Assembly: GCA_947454215.1 (NCBI GenBank)
Contig: CANGJN010000006.1
Coordinates: 1-12,213, forward strand
Direction of reading: 5' to 3'
From: Neisseriaceae bacterium
GTDB taxonomy: Bacteria; Pseudomonadota; Gammaproteobacteria; Burkholderiales; UBA11063
DNA: 12,213 nucleotides
In this document: positions 1 through 8,230 of the stretch, piece by piece
Numbering within the stretch: the stretch's first letter is position 1
Layout of the letters: each line of letters begins with the position of its first letter
Program-made: the position numbers and the translations under genes
The notes under the pieces: model-generated
The model's database searches: none
What the model saw: the letters and a program-made list of their open reading frames with translations, nothing else
Told to the model about the DNA's origin: nothing

Positions 1-2715
1 AATTTTCAAAATAATACCTTTCATGTCGTAACAGAATTAACATATAAAAATGGTGATGATGAATTTCGCCCAGATATAACATTATTAGTTAACGGTATGC
101 CTCTTATATTTATAGAAGTAAAAAAACCAAATAATCCAGACGGTATTCTTGCTGAAAGAGATAGAATAAATGCCAGATTCAAAAATAGTAAATTTAAAAA
201 GTTTATTAACATAACACAGGTATTAGTGTTTTCTAATAATATGGAATATGATACAGAATCGATTGAACCAATACAAGGTGCATTTTATTCCACAACTTCA
301 TATCTAAATGCTACTTTTAATTGTTTTAGAGAGGAAGATCATTCTAATTTACAAAATGATATTACACCAGAAAATGACGACATTGAAAATGATGTTTTAG
401 TAGACAATAATCTTTCATCAGTCAAACATTCATCGGAATTTATTACAAATAAATTACCAACTACACCAACAAATCGTATTCTAACCTCGCTTTTTAGTAA
501 GAGTAGACTAGGGTTTATATTAAGATACAGTATTGCATATGTTCAAAGCGAAAGAGGACTTGAGAAACATATTATGCGTTACCCACAATTATTTGCAACA
601 AAAACAATTGAAAAAACTATTGAAAATAATATTAGAAAAGGCATTATTTGGCATACCCAAGGAAGTGGTAAAACCGCACTTTCATTTTACAATATTGCTT
701 ATCTCACTGATTACTTTCAGAAAAAAGCAATTATTCCAAAATTCTATTTTATTGTAGATCGCCTTGACCTTTTGAATCAGGCTAAACGAGAATTTACTAG
801 TCGTGGAATCATTGTGCATACTGTAAATTCTAAAGATGAATTAGTTAGAGATTTCAATTTAAACAAAGCAATCCATAATTTAAGTGGACAGAAAGAAATA
901 ACTGTAGTTAATATACAAAAATTTAAAGATGATACAGAACCATTAAATAGTAATGATTATAATATTACTATTCAGCGTATATATTTTTTAGATGAAGTAC
1001 ATCGTAGTTATAACCCCAATGGTAGTTTTTTAGCAAACCTGATTACAAGTGATCGCAATGCAATTATGATTGGATTAACAGGTACGCCTTTAATTTCAAC
1101 AGATATTCGTTCTAGAGATATATTTGGTGATTATATCCATAAATATTATTATAATGAGTCCATTGCCGATGGATACACTTTAAAGTTAATTCGAGAGGGT
1201 ATTGAAACTAATTATAAATTACAACTTGAACAAATATTAAAAGAAGTTGAAATATTAAAAGGTGATGTTGATAAGGGTGCTGTATTTTCTCATGAAAAAT
1301 TTGTTGTACCAATGTTGTATTATATTGTAGATGATTTTTTAAAGAGTAGAGTACGCTTTGATGATCATACAATTGGCGGAATGGTAGTTTGCGATAGTTC
1401 AGATCAGGCGAAGAAACTATTTGAGTTTTTCACTGCTAATAATGAAATTAGTAATAATGGATTGTCAGCGGCATTAATTCTTCATGATATTGGAACTAAA
1501 GATGAACGTAAAAATGAAATTGAAGATTTCAAAGAGGGTAAAATTGATTTACTTTTTGTTTATAATATGTTGTTAACTGGTTTTGATGCCAAAAGACTTA
1601 AAAAATTATATATTGGTAGACTTATTAAAGATCATAACCTGTTGCAAACACTTACCCGTGTAAATAGACCATATAAAAACTTTAAATACGGATTTGTTGT
1701 TGATTTTGCTGATATTCGTAAGGAGTTTGATGCAACCAACAAAGCCTATTTTGATGAATTACAATTAGAACTTGGCTATGAAATGAATAATTATTCTAAT
1801 TTATTTAAATCTAAAGAAGAGATTGAGAGTGAGATTGATAATATTTATGAAAAACTATTTACCTATAACCTAGAAAATGCTGAGATATTTTCTCAGCAAA
1901 TTAGTCAAATTAGAGATACACAACAAGTTTTAGAAATTAAAAAGGCATTAGAAGATGCTAAAAATATATTTAATTTAATTAGATTATATGATCATCAGGA
2001 ACTATTAGAGAAATTTGATTTTAAAAAATTGATCCAGTTGTATAATGAAACATCCCGTCACTTAGAATTGTTAAATTTAAAAAATTCAATTCAAAATAAT
2101 GTCGAGACAACAAATTTACTAAATATTGCGTTGGATAATGTTATATTTATGTTTCGAAAAACTTCAGAAGAGGAGTTATTAATTGCAGATCAATTAAAAG
2201 AAACTCTGCGTAAGACTCGTGAATCATTAAATAATAATTTTGATAAAAAAGACTCAGAATTTATTTCATTATATGATGAATTGAAAAGAATTTTTAACAA
2301 AAAAAATCTTGATGAAATAACCCAGAATGAAATGAAGCAGAATATTGAGACATTACAATATATACATAATAAATGTATGGAACTAAATCGGAAGAATAAT
2401 TTGTTAATGGCAAAGTACCATAATGATGTTAAATATGCACGAGTGCATAAACGGATTCTGGAAACAGGGAATATTGGGATACGTGAAAGCCAAATATGTG
2501 ATATAATGCTTATTATAAAAGCACAAACCGACAATAAACTTTTAATTAACTCTAAATTATTAGACAATGAGCCTTACTTTGAACGTGAGATGACCCGTGT
2601 AGTTATCGAAGGTTTTGAAAAAACAAAAATTGAATTAAAAAATGATAATCTAAAATTAATCAATGATTGTTTAGTAAAGGAATACATTAATGAATATAAA
2701 GGAATACAAGCATAA
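1..2715 (+). CDS. hsdR: Type I restriction enzyme R subunit (HsdR), 5'-truncated by the window edge
   Basis: Motor and nuclease subunit of a type I restriction enzyme: it uses ATP to pull DNA past the bound complex and cuts unmodified DNA at a distance. The frame is open from base 1, so the first in-frame ATG at 97 is internal; 904 codons are visible. A PD-(D/E)xK nuclease centre is at codons 25-41 (D25, then E39-V-K41 in FIEVKKP). SF2 helicase motifs follow: Walker A HTQGSGKT (218-225), motif Ia DRLDLLNQ, Walker B as DEVH (331-334, usually DEAH), motif III GLTGTP (358-363), GFDA (about 527) and motif VI LTRVNRP (551-557). The rest, from about codon 640, is helical and rich in Lys/Glu/Asn, as in the HsdM-contacting C-terminus of this family. 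Probably only the extreme N-terminus is missing. The stop overlaps the hsdM start by one base (TAATG). No frameshift or internal stop is seen, so it looks functional. Confidence 0.96.
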   Translation, partial: NFQNNTFHVVTELTYKNGDDEFRPDITLLVNGMPLIFIEVKKPNNPDGILAERDRINARFKNSKFKKFINITQVLVFSNNMEYDTESIEPIQGAFYSTTSYLNATFNCFREEDHSNLQNDITPENDDIENDVLVDNNLSSVKHSSEFITNKLPTTPTNRILTSLFSKSRLGFILRYSIAYVQSERGLEKHIMRYPQLFATKTIEKTIENNIRKGIIWHTQGSGKTALSFYNIAYLTDYFQKKAIIPKFYFIVDRLDLLNQAKREFTSRGIIVHTVNSKDELVRDFNLNKAIHNLSGQKEITVVNIQKFKDDTEPLNSNDYNITIQRIYFLDEVHRSYNPNGSFLANLITSDRNAIMIGLTGTPLISTDIRSRDIFGDYIHKYYYNESIADGYTLKLIREGIETNYKLQLEQILKEVEILKGDVDKGAVFSHEKFVVPMLYYIVDDFLKSRVRFDDHTIGGMVVCDSSDQAKKLFEFFTANNEISNNGLSAALILHDIGTKDERKNEIEDFKEGKIDLLFVYNMLLTGFDAKRLKKLYIGRLIKDHNLLQTLTRVNRPYKNFKYGFVVDFADIRKEFDATNKAYFDELQLELGYEMNNYSNLFKSKEEIESEIDNIYEKLFTYNLENAEIFSQQISQIRDTQQVLEIKKALEDAKNIFNLIRLYDHQELLEKFDFKKLIQLYNETSRHLELLNLKNSIQNNVETTNLLNIALDNVIFMFRKTSEEELLIADQLKETLRKTRESLNNNFDKKDSEFISLYDELKRIFNKKNLDEITQNEMKQNIETLQYIHNKCMELNRKNNLLMAKYHNDVKYARVHKRILETGNIGIRESQICDIMLIIKAQTDNKLLINSKLLDNEPYFEREMTRVVIEGFEKTKIELKNDNLKLINDCLVKEYINEYKGIQA

Positions 2716-4346
2716 TGAATACTCAAGATTTTACAATACAAACTAAAGAATTAATAGATAATTTAAAAGGAATTTGTGCTAATGCTGGCTTAGGTAATGA
2801 TGGCAATGAATTTAAAATTATTACCCAAGTATTTTTGTATAAATTTATGAATGATAAATTTGGCTATGAAGTAAAGCGTATAGATTCTAGGCTACAAGCT
2901 GCTGAAAACTGGGAAGATGAAATTTCAAAATATTCAGAGAGTGAATATGAACTGCTATTAATGAAAATGAGTCCAGATAGCGCAAAATTGAAGAAAAAGC
3001 ATTATTTATCAAATTTACACAATAAGCAAAACTTGGAAGAATTTGCTAAAATTTTTGATAATACGTTACGTGATATTGCAATTTTTAATGGAGATATATT
3101 TTCCGTAAAAACTGGTACTGGTGCAAAAATTGTGCTATTTGATGAATTAAGCCAATATATAACTGACAGCTCAGAGCGTGATAATTTCTGTCGTGCGATT
3201 ATTAATCAATTAGTTAATTTTAGTTTTGAGAAAATATTTACGCAAAAATTTGATTTTTTCTCTACTATTTTTGAATACCTTATAAAGGACTACAACAAAG
3301 ATGGAGGAGGTAAGTATGCTGAATATTATACCCCACATGCAGTTTCGAAAATTATGGCTTTTATCTTAGTAGACACTCCTGTTAGTAATGTAAGTTGTTA
3401 TGACCCAGCCGCTGGGTCTGGTACCTTATTGATGAATTTGGCTCATGCTATTGGTGAGGATAAATGTACTATTTACTCTCAAGATAAATCACAAAAATCA
3501 TCGAGTTTATTAAGGCTAAATCTTATTTTAAATAACTTAGTCCATTCACTACATAATATCATACAAGGCGATACATTACTTACACCTTATCATAAAACAG
3601 GTACTGAACTTATGCAGTTTGACTATATTGTCTCCAACCCACCATTTAAACTCGATTTTAGCGATTATCGTAATGATCTTGATTCAAAACAAAATCATAA
3701 TCGATTTTTTGCTGGCATTCCAGCTGTACCGGCTAAAAAAAAAGAATCTATGGCAATTTATTTGCTCTTTATTCAACACATTATTTACTCACTTTCATCT
3801 ACAGGGAAAGGCGCTATTGTTGTTCCAACAGGATTTATAACTGCTCAAAGTGGAATAGAAAAGAAAATTCGGCAAAAACTAATTGATGAAAAAATGCTAC
3901 GTGGAGTTATTTCTATGCCAAGTAATATATTTGCAACCACAGGTACTAATGTCTCGGTATTATTTATTGACAAAGCTAATACAAAAGGCAATATTGTATT
4001 AATGGACGCTTCAAAACTTGGTACAACTGTTAAGGACGGTAAAAATCAAAAAACGTTACTTTCCATTGAAGAAGAAAATCTAATTATCCAAACCTTTAAT
4101 GAACATAAAGCAGTTGATGATTTTACAGTGGTAGTATCTTATGAACAAATCGTCGATAAAAATTATTCGTTTAGTGCTGGACAATATTTTGATGTAAAGA
4201 TTGAGTATACCGATATTACTCCTGAGGAATTCGAATCTAAAATGAATAGTTTTAAAACTAATATGGATAGTTTGTTTGCAGAATCTAGGGTATTGGAGGA
4301 TGAGATTAAAAAACAATTAGTTGGGTTGGTGTATGAAACGCTATAA
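2715..4346 (+). CDS. hsdM: Type I DNA methyltransferase M subunit (HsdM)
   Basis: Methylates adenine N6 in the DNA site chosen by HsdS, using S-adenosylmethionine; it also forms the core of the restriction complex with HsdR. The 543 residues match the usual size (about 500-550). An HsdM N-terminal helical domain covers roughly residues 7-170. The N6-adenine methyltransferase domain has the SAM-binding motif I DPAAGSG (230-236) and catalytic motif IV NPPF (308-311, within YIVSNPPFKLDF). Their order, I before IV, is that of gamma-class enzymes. The last about 45 residues are a charged, helical tail of the sort that packs on HsdS. The ATG shares one base with the hsdR stop, and AAAGGA at 2698-2703 lies 11 bases upstream, so coupled translation is likely. 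All key residues are intact. Confidence 0.97.
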   Translation: MNTQDFTIQTKELIDNLKGICANAGLGNDGNEFKIITQVFLYKFMNDKFGYEVKRIDSRLQAAENWEDEISKYSESEYELLLMKMSPDSAKLKKKHYLSNLHNKQNLEEFAKIFDNTLRDIAIFNGDIFSVKTGTGAKIVLFDELSQYITDSSERDNFCRAIINQLVNFSFEKIFTQKFDFFSTIFEYLIKDYNKDGGGKYAEYYTPHAVSKIMAFILVDTPVSNVSCYDPAAGSGTLLMNLAHAIGEDKCTIYSQDKSQKSSSLLRLNLILNNLVHSLHNIIQGDTLLTPYHKTGTELMQFDYIVSNPPFKLDFSDYRNDLDSKQNHNRFFAGIPAVPAKKKESMAIYLLFIQHIIYSLSSTGKGAIVVPTGFITAQSGIEKKIRQKLIDEKMLRGVISMPSNIFATTGTNVSVLFIDKANTKGNIVLMDASKLGTTVKDGKNQKTLLSIEEENLIIQTFNEHKAVDDFTVVVSYEQIVDKNYSFSAGQYFDVKIEYTDITPEEFESKMNSFKTNMDSLFAESRVLEDEIKKQLVGLVYETL

Positions 4347-5505
4347 ATTAAGAAATCTACTTCAAATTAAAAATGGCAAAGATCATAAAAACTTGGGGAA
4401 AGGTAAAATTCCTGTATTTGGAAGCGGTGGCATAATGCGTTATGTAGATAGAGCAATTTATAATGAAGAAAGCATTCTTTTACCTCGCAAGGGAACTTTA
4501 TCAAACATTCAATATGTGAGTCAACCATTTTGGACAGTGGACACGATATATTACTCGGTAATTAATCGAGAATTAGTAAACACATTTTTTTTATATAATT
4601 ACTTGAAGATTCTTGATTTAACTCGTTTAAATTCAGGCACTGGGGTTCCTAGTATGACTTTTGAATCGTATTATGATTTAACGATTAATTTGCCTGACTT
4701 AGACTCACAACAAAAAATTGCAAGTGTACTTTCTGCTTTAGATGCAAAAATAGAACTAAATAATCGGATAAATACCGAACTTGAAGCTATGGCAAAAACC
4801 TTATATGATTACTGGTTTGTGCAGTTTGATTTTCCAGATGAGCAAGGTAAACCATATAAATCGTCAGGTGGTAAGATGGTCTGGAGTAATGAATTAAAAA
4901 GAGATATTCCAAACGGATGGGAGGTTCAATCTTTATATAAAAATGATTTAGCAAATATTATTTCACCAGGGATTTCTCAATTTGATGGATATAAAACTTA
5001 TTTATCAACTTCATGTATTAACTACAATAATATTATAAATTTAAATCAAAAAATTACTTATAATAATAGAGAGTCAAGAGCAAATATGCAGCCATTAAAT
5101 AATTCAATTTGGTTTGCAAAGATGAAAGACACAAAAAAAACTTTATATTTTGGGGAATATTCTCAATTTTTTTTAAATGAAATAATAATTTCTACTGGTA
5201 TGTGCGGGTTATCGTGTAAATCTAAAGAATGTCTAGAGTATTTATGGCATATTATTAATTCAAATCAATTTGAGATACAAAAAAATTCATTATCACATGG
5301 ATCTACTCAAAAAGCAATAAATATCAGTGATTTATTTTTCCTAAAAATCATTATACCAAATAAAACATTAATTCAAGAATACCATAAAAAAACAAATTTA
5401 TTATATAAAATTAAATATTTAAATGAAAATCAAAATTTTTACCTAACCACTTTAAGAGATTGGCTTTTGCCAATGCTTATGAATGGACAAGTTAAGGTCA
5501 AATAG
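4333..5505 (+). CDS. hsdS: Type I restriction-modification specificity subunit (HsdS)
   Basis: DNA-recognition subunit that sets the target sequence for both methylation and cutting. The 390 residues show the standard layout: target recognition domain 1 (about 1-120, opening MKRYKLRNLLQIKNGKDHKN), a conserved central helical spacer (about 121-165, PDLDSQQKIASVLSALDAKI then LYDYWFVQFDFP), target recognition domain 2 (about 195-345, starting IPNGWEV), and a second helical spacer ending TLRDWLLPMLMNGQVKVK. Two different domains predict a bipartite, asymmetric site, which cannot be read from sequence alone. I chose ATG 4333 because family members begin just before this KxYKL segment. A TTG at 4321 would add four residues without a better ribosome site. 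It overlaps hsdM by 14 nt, so translation is probably coupled. Last gene of the operon. Confidence 0.95.
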   Translation: MKRYKLRNLLQIKNGKDHKNLGKGKIPVFGSGGIMRYVDRAIYNEESILLPRKGTLSNIQYVSQPFWTVDTIYYSVINRELVNTFFLYNYLKILDLTRLNSGTGVPSMTFESYYDLTINLPDLDSQQKIASVLSALDAKIELNNRINTELEAMAKTLYDYWFVQFDFPDEQGKPYKSSGGKMVWSNELKRDIPNGWEVQSLYKNDLANIISPGISQFDGYKTYLSTSCINYNNIINLNQKITYNNRESRANMQPLNNSIWFAKMKDTKKTLYFGEYSQFFLNEIIISTGMCGLSCKSKECLEYLWHIINSNQFEIQKNSLSHGSTQKAINISDLFFLKIIIPNKTLIQEYHKKTNLLYKIKYLNENQNFYLTTLRDWLLPMLMNGQVKVK

Positions 5506-5640
5506 ATTAAAAGAGGTATAGTATTAATACATAATTATGAATTATCATTGTAATATTTTTCTTATTTATAAAGGATTTAAAGAGTTATGAAAGATATCTA
5601 ATGACTGACTAGTAATTTTTGTTTGTTATAAAATCGCTAA

Positions 5641-5700
5641 AGATAGTTATAGTTAATATACAAAAATTTAAAGATGATATAGAGCATTAAACTCTAATGA
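5641..5700 (+). pseudogene. Short decayed copy of an internal hsdR segment
   Basis: Bases 5641-5700 align with hsdR bases 896-956. Positions 5650-5679 are identical to 905-934 without a gap (30 bases), which is far beyond chance even in AT-rich DNA. In frame, the copy reads IVIVNIQKFKDDIEH and then stops; the intact gene reads ITVVNIQKFKDDTEPLN at the same place, between helicase motif Ia and Walker B. A one-base deletion near 5685 shifts the frame. Similarity fades on both sides. It may be the last trace of a second R gene or of a rearrangement of the locus; I infer no function. Confidence 0.75.
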
Positions 5701-5724
5701 GAATACCGCCAATTATATGGGGAA

Positions 5725-5807
5725 AACATATATATACCCAGTTTTTGATACATTAATTTAAAAATTTTAAAATAGCAAATTATAACAAAACTGAGCATAT
5801 ATATGTT
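5725..5807. repeat. 83-bp element with 21-bp imperfect inverted repeats
   Basis: The left arm at 5725-5745 and the reverse complement of the right arm at 5787-5807 match at 19 of 21 bases, with 41 bases between. The arms have an AT core (CATATATAT) and a CCAG/CTGAG end facing inward. Read on the - strand the stem is followed by TTTTCC, so it could help stop transcription arriving from the 695-aa gene, and perhaps also from hsdS. The arm length and size also suit a small non-autonomous transposable element. I cannot choose between these from one copy, and no clear target duplication is visible. Confidence 0.6.
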
Positions 5808-5880
5808 AAATCATGGTTGCTAAGGAATAACAATAATTTATTGATCAATGTAAGGTCATTAATAATCAACTTTTACTTTT

Positions 5881-7968
5881 TTAAATTGAAAATTTAAATA
5901 TTGTACCAGAATTATCTTTACCTCCTCTTGCAGTTGTACCATAGATATCACTATTTTTCTCCATAATAAAACTTGTAGGAACTACTCCTTCTATCCATTG
6001 AAATGAATGTAGAGTATTTTCAATCCAATTTCCTTTACCATCTTTACTTATTTTAAAAATAACCCCAGTATTATAAATACCACCATTCGAAGCTGTACCA
6101 TAAAGATTACCATTTACATCCATCATTAAACCAGCATTAGGATTACCACCATCTTGTCCTCCTTGAAATGAGTAAACTTTTTTTTCACTCCAATTCCCTT
6201 GGTTATCCTTAATTAACTCAAATACTGTTCCTTGGCTCATTTCTCTTTCATCACCTGAAAAAATAGTTGTACCAAAAATATTGCCATTTGCATCCATGGT
6301 TAAACCACCATATATATTGTACCCATCTTGGTCACCATGAAATGAATAAATAGTTTTTTCATTCCAATTCCCTTGGTTATCCTTAATTAACTCAAATACT
6401 GTTCCACATGAATTGTTATAATTTTCACATCCACTTCCACCACCAGTCATAGTTGACCCATAAAGATTACCATTTGCATCCATAATTAAACTAGCATTAG
6501 GATCACCTCCATCTTTTCCACCAGGAAATGAATAAATAGTTTTTTTATTCCAATTCCCAAGATTATCTTTGCTTAACTCAAATACTGTTCCATAATTATT
6601 TTTTTCATCACGATAAGTTGTTCCATAAAGATTACCATTTTCACCCATGATTAAAGAATAAGTTTGACCTAGATTACTTTGAAATGTATAAAGAATTTTT
6701 TTACTCCAATTTCCAAGATTATCTTTGCTTAATTCAAACACTGTTCCATAATTGGTTTCTCCATAAGCAAAATTTGCTCCATAAAGATTCCCATTTGTAT
6801 CCATTATTAAACCAATAGGGAAAAGTAGTGCACCATCTTGTCCACCTTTAAATGAATAAATAACCTTTTCACTCCAATTTCCTTGAGTATCTTTACTTAG
6901 TTCAAATATTGTCCCATAATCACTACCTTCCTCACTCCTAGCAGTTCCATAAAGATTTCCATTTGTATCTTTTAAAGAAATAGAACGATTAGTGTCAATA
7001 GTTTCTGCTCCAAAATTATATAAAACTGAAAGATTACTATTATTAGGAATTAATATTGCTGATGTGACTGAATATAAGGTACTTGTAGTTCCTGAACTGA
7101 CTTGTGTCCAGTTAACACCATCTATTGATGTAATTATTGTCCCTGCATTTCCAACAGCAACATAGTTGCCATTGATGTCAATTGTAACTGAATATAAAGA
7201 TTCTTTTGTCGGAGATGTTTGTTGTGTCCAACTTACTCCATCATTTGAAGTTAAGATTACTCCTTTTGCTCCAACTACAACATAAGTAGATGATTGAGAT
7301 ATAACTCTTAATGTAAAATTTAAATTATAAGCTATAGCATATAAATCATTATTAACACCAGACAATTGTTTTATCCAGTTATTTCCATCTATTGAAGTTA
7401 AAATTGTACCAGAGCCTCCTACCGCAATATAATTTGCTGAGGAACCAACAACTCCATATAAAGGTTGATTTGTTGCTTGAGTAGATTTATTCCAGGTTAT
7501 CCCATCATTTGAATTTATTATTGCACCAAGTACGCCTACTGCTACATAAGCCCCATTTATTCCACTAGTTACAGAATTAAATGATTCACCTTGATTGGCT
7601 CCTTTTGTCCAATTAATTCCATCCCTAGATGTTGCAACTAAGCCATTTAAACCTACACCTACATATAAACTTTGGTTTGATGTTATGGATTGAAACATTG
7701 AATTAAATGTAGTAGATGTCCAGGTAGTACCATCTAATGAATATAATATTGTATTTTGACCAGTTGTTACTAATTGACCGTTAACACCTTGCGTAATAAA
7801 AGATAAGGTAGAATTATAATTTGATATAACTGGAAACCAAGAACTACCTTGTGACTCTATAATTGTTCCATTGCTACCTACTGCTATACATGTTGCCACT
7901 TCAGGTATACCTTTAATATTTAAGGCATTTAATTGAAATATTATAAATAAAATAATTATTTTTTTCAT
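5881..7968 (-). CDS. Exported double-propeller protein: Ycf48/BNR-like repeats plus GloVer-type repeats
   Basis: The 695 residues begin with a signal peptide (basic MKK, hydrophobic IIILFIIFQLNA), so the protein is probably exported. Residues about 25-304 hold seven repeats of about 40 residues with the core VAVGxxGxIxxSxDGxxWT, resembling Ycf48/BNR-type beta-propeller blades. Residues about 314-695 hold seven repeats of 50-60 residues with the core DxNGNLYGT...GTVFELSKDxxGNWxEKxIYSF, which fits the GloVer tandem-repeat family (TIGR03803 type). The last repeat stops after GTIFKFSI, leaving its outer strand to be supplied by VLYNF at the start of the domain, as in propeller closure. One blade has a Cys pair (C514, C521). 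No catalytic motif or membrane anchor is seen, so a binding or surface role is an inference. AAAGGA sits 8 bases before ATG. It is the last of three same-strand exported-protein genes. Confidence 0.9.
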   Translation of the reverse strand: MKKIIILFIIFQLNALNIKGIPEVATCIAVGSNGTIIESQGSSWFPVISNYNSTLSFITQGVNGQLVTTGQNTILYSLDGTTWTSTTFNSMFQSITSNQSLYVGVGLNGLVATSRDGINWTKGANQGESFNSVTSGINGAYVAVGVLGAIINSNDGITWNKSTQATNQPLYGVVGSSANYIAVGGSGTILTSIDGNNWIKQLSGVNNDLYAIAYNLNFTLRVISQSSTYVVVGAKGVILTSNDGVSWTQQTSPTKESLYSVTIDINGNYVAVGNAGTIITSIDGVNWTQVSSGTTSTLYSVTSAILIPNNSNLSVLYNFGAETIDTNRSISLKDTNGNLYGTARSEEGSDYGTIFELSKDTQGNWSEKVIYSFKGGQDGALLFPIGLIMDTNGNLYGANFAYGETNYGTVFELSKDNLGNWSKKILYTFQSNLGQTYSLIMGENGNLYGTTYRDEKNNYGTVFELSKDNLGNWNKKTIYSFPGGKDGGDPNASLIMDANGNLYGSTMTGGGSGCENYNNSCGTVFELIKDNQGNWNEKTIYSFHGDQDGYNIYGGLTMDANGNIFGTTIFSGDEREMSQGTVFELIKDNQGNWSEKKVYSFQGGQDGGNPNAGLMMDVNGNLYGTASNGGIYNTGVIFKISKDGKGNWIENTLHSFQWIEGVVPTSFIMEKNSDIYGTTARGGKDNSGTIFKFSI
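5884..7029 (-). repeat. Seven GloVer-type repeats in the 695-aa protein
   Basis: Units begin at VLYNF (residue 315), VIYSF, ILYTF, TIYSF, TIYSF, KVYSF and TLHSF. Each runs through D/E-x-NGNLYG and G-T-V-F-E/K-L/I. The fourth unit carries the only Cys-pair insert (GCENYNNSCG). At DNA level, 6190-6231 and 6364-6405 are identical over 42 bases, 174 bases (58 codons) apart, so neighbouring units were copied or converted recently. Confidence 0.85.
7057..7896 (-). repeat. Seven Ycf48/BNR-like repeats in the 695-aa protein
   Basis: Units are centred on IAVGSNGTI, VTTGQNTIL, VGVGLNGLV, VAVGVLGAI, IAVGGSGTI, VVVGAKGVI and VAVGNAGTI. Each is followed by S-x-DG-x-x-W (degenerate in the first, SQGSSW) and then an L-x-x-V strand. 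The first two units are the most diverged. Seven units suit one closed propeller. The family name is a judgement from the pattern, not a profile search. Confidence 0.75.
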
Positions 7969-7976
7969 AAAATTTA

Positions 7977-7982
7977 TCCTTT
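7977..7982 (-). promoter_or_regulatory. Ribosome binding site AAAGGA of the 695-aa protein gene
   Basis: AAAGGA lies 8 bases before the ATG ending at 7968. The surrounding TTAAAGGATAAA is the same as that before the 168-aa gene, which supports both starts. Confidence 0.75.
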
Positions 7983-8001
7983 AAAATTTATGTAAAATTT
8001 T

Positions 8002-8007
8002 AGTATA
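8002..8007 (-). promoter_or_regulatory. Candidate -10 element (TATACT) upstream of the 695-aa gene
   Basis: TATACT on the - strand lies 33 bases before the start codon and differs from TATAAT at one position. I found no good -35 box at the normal distance. It would give this gene its own promoter in the 292-base gap after the 168-aa gene. In AT-rich DNA such matches are common, so this is weak. Confidence 0.3.
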
Positions 8008-8230
8008 ACTAGGCTATGGTCATTTTTTTAGTGGTGTTGAAATGAGAAACTTACCTATTATTATTTTATCAGAACTTTCATATATATTTACAGTACCTAG
8101 ATCGAGGTTCAAATATTACTTATAGCAGCCTAAATTTTTAAAAAAAAGTTACTACTCATCTGCATATAACATACAGTAAATAATTATTGATTCTTATCAA
8201 GCTATAATTATTCTTTTATTATATATCACT

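Larger units (their letters stand above)
5506..5880. other. Convergent spacer between hsdS and the 695-aa protein gene
   Basis: This stretch of 375 bases separates two converging genes. I see no credible coding frame. It contains a decayed hsdR fragment (5641-5700) and a long imperfect inverted repeat (5725-5807), listed separately. Apart from that inverted repeat there is no GC-rich stem followed by a T run that would be a clear terminator for either gene. The rest is very AT-rich, with a short palindrome GTATTAATAC near 5521. Confidence 0.6.

Noticed and set aside
97..99. ATG at 97 as the start of hsdR
   Set aside because: The frame is open to base 1, and the upstream codons contain the nuclease aspartate (RPDITLL), so the true start lies outside the window.
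2190..2567. Antisense open frame of 125 codons inside hsdR
   Set aside because: It is opposite a conserved, well-supported gene, has no ribosome site and its translation is of shadow type (rich in Ile, Ser and Leu).
4321..4323. TTG at 4321 as the hsdS start
   Set aside because: It adds only MGWC before the conserved MKRYKL opening, and no better-spaced ribosome site supports it.
8042..8122. Small + strand open frame starting MRNLPIIIL
   Set aside because: It has only 26 codons with no known match, no convincing ribosome site, and it runs antisense into the start region of the 695-aa gene.
8179..8212. Inverted repeat AATAATTAT / ATAATTATT as a terminator for the 168-aa gene
   Set aside because: The stem is only A/T pairs and no T run follows in the direction of transcription.
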